This document shows positions 23,723 to 24,860 of a stretch of DNA of 24,860 nucleotides, piece after piece (positions within the stretch are counted from its first letter, which is position 1; every line of letters starts with the position of its first letter). This stretch comes from JBCDIQ01 sp039024295 (GTDB taxonomy: Bacteria; Bacteroidota; Bacteroidia; J057). The stretch covers positions 1 to 24,860 of the forward strand of contig JBCDIQ010000032.1 of the NCBI GenBank assembly GCA_039024295.1. Direction: 5' to 3'. The position numbers were made by a program, and so were the translations under genes. The notes beneath the pieces are model-generated. The model saw only the letters and a program-made list of their open reading frames with translations, ran no database searches and had not been told where the DNA came from.

Positions 23723-24860
23723 GGGCGATTGGTGAACTTGATCCTTGGGTTTGCGATGACATACAAAATATCCGAGACCAGGTAACCGAAAACGGTCATG
23801 AAGCCAATCAAGGTAAATACAGCCATGATCATAGGAATGTCCTGAGTGAAAATGGCCTGGTAAATTTCACGTCCCATTCCTGGGATGGTAAAGATATTTT
23901 CAAGGATGATGGATCCGCCTACCAGCATGGGAAATAAGCTGGCAAAACCGGTAATAATGGGCAATGAAGCATTTCTGAAAGCATGGCGGAGCAAAATACG
24001 GGTACTGCTTAAGCCTTTCGCCCGTGCAGTGCGAATATAGTCCTGGCGGACCACTTCTAGCATGCTGGCCCGCATGATCCGGGTTAAAAAAGCGATCCTT
24101 CCGTAGGTATAGGCGATCAGCGGCAACACCAGCCGGCTTAGGTTGGACATAAAGGCCTCCAAAGAGGATTGGTCCCTGCCCATGGAGACAGTGTTGAAGG
24201 TGGCAGGAAACCAGTCCAGCACATCGGGGTTCGCAAATGTGACCAGCAACAGAGTGGCTACCCAAAACTCTGGAAGGGAGTCCAGCGCAAATACCACCAG
24301 CGTAAGTACCCTGTCAAACATACTTCCCTGAAACCTGGCTGCCAGTATGCCCAGGGGTAAGCTGATAACGTACGCCAGAAATACCGATATCAGGGTGATC
24401 ATGAAAGACCAAAAAAACAGGTCCCCAATCCGCTGAGAAATGGGCTGACCGCTTCTGTAGGACCTTCCAAAATTCCCTTTCAATATCCCACGAAGCCAAA
24501 GGTGATACTGATTTTGAGTTCCATGCCAGATAATCCGCGGAACATATTTTTTCCAGGTGTGGGTGTTTTGCTGCAGCACCTCAAACTTGGCAGACACCTG
24601 TGCAAGCTGTGGAGAAAGTGCCGATAAGAAGGGGCGGTTGCGGTACAAGGTATCCAGGGTAAATAAACGAACGGATATCCGGTCATGTTCCCAAGCATTT
24701 CCCAGTCCATTTACCAGGTCAAGGGATCGTTTGATAACTTTGTTTTTCTGTACTTCCTGGAACTCCTGGGATTTTGAGATGCTTAAATGGGTCAGGAGTA
24801 AAACTTGGATCGCATTGTGATACGCCTGGACCGCCTCCCAGTTTCCTGATTGGTTCAAGA
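23719..24860 (-). CDS. Peptide-type ABC transporter permease, OppB/DppB-like, partial
   Basis: The last 380 residues of an OppB/DppB-type permease; the 5' end is beyond the window and the frame is open there (the TTG at 24858 is not a credible start). The visible part begins with about 120 polar, helical residues, then the family motif GILKGNFGRSYRSGQPIS, followed by five hydrophobic segments. The EAA loop DYIRTARAKGLSSTRILLRHAFRN and the C-terminal strand YVIANPRIKF are also present. In ordinary OppB the loop between TM1 and this motif is short, so here it is greatly expanded, matching the enlarged OppC partner. The stop overlaps the OppC start by 4 nt (23719-23722), indicating translational coupling. 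Confidence 0.9.
   Translation of the reverse strand, partial: LNQSGNWEAVQAYHNAIQVLLLTHLSISKSQEFQEVQKNKVIKRSLDLVNGLGNAWEHDRISVRLFTLDTLYRNRPFLSALSPQLAQVSAKFEVLQQNTHTWKKYVPRIIWHGTQNQYHLWLRGILKGNFGRSYRSGQPISQRIGDLFFWSFMITLISVFLAYVISLPLGILAARFQGSMFDRVLTLVVFALDSLPEFWVATLLLVTFANPDVLDWFPATFNTVSMGRDQSSLEAFMSNLSRLVLPLIAYTYGRIAFLTRIMRASMLEVVRQDYIRTARAKGLSSTRILLRHAFRNASLPIITGFASLFPMLVGGSIILENIFTIPGMGREIYQAIFTQDIPMIMAVFTLIGFMTVFGYLVSDILYVIANPRIKFTNRP

Overview
The window looks like chromosomal DNA from a free-living member of the Bacteroidota (the sequence does not fix the genus). The evidence is two secreted enzymes with C-terminal type IX secretion (T9SS) sorting domains, a giant M43 metalloprotease with PKD domains, and start codons that mostly lack a Shine-Dalgarno sequence. 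Gene density is high. I see no rRNA, tRNA, insertion sequence, prophage or CRISPR array.

Layout. 1-427: 3' end of an unrecognised gene. 428-855: a sparse region with a probable 38-residue membrane protein on the minus strand. 856-2986 (+): a tight cluster of a secreted coiled-coil protein, a MacB/LolD-type ABC ATPase and a YgjP-type metallopeptidase. 3077-6220 (+): two exported peptidases, M28 (T9SS cargo) and M1, 18 nt apart. 6217-8114 (-): an H-NOX haem sensor followed 8 nt later by a soluble hybrid histidine kinase, a probable nitric oxide signalling pair. 8271-13844 (+), divergent from it: a 1857-residue M43 protease with a stalk of eleven Ig-like repeats and a T9SS signal. 13858-14022 (-): a small membrane protein. 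14076-15113 (+): an exported beta-lactamase-fold protein lacking the catalytic Ser and Lys. 15097-16521 (-): a six-TM histidine kinase. 16624-19029 (-): a CtlX-like citrulline hydrolase and an arginine deiminase homologue, which together could convert arginine to ornithine. 19151-20274 (-): superoxide dismutase and glycine cleavage H protein. 20518-22311 (+): a long acyl-CoA dehydrogenase. 22379-24860 (-): two overlapping peptide-type ABC permeases, the upstream one cut by the window edge.

Themes. Several genes concern protein and amino acid breakdown: M28, M1 and M43 proteases, OppB/OppC-type permeases, ADI/CtlX and GcvH. That suits a protein-degrading heterotroph, but the link is inference. 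Two sensor kinases and the H-NOX supply the signalling.

Most worth a second look: the H-NOX/hybrid kinase pair, the almost invariant 77-residue period of the M43 stalk, the catalytically dead beta-lactamase homologue, the ADI-CtlX pair, the expanded OppB/OppC permeases, and inverted repeats upstream of the acyl-CoA dehydrogenase and the membrane kinase. I found no clear new defence or mobile system.
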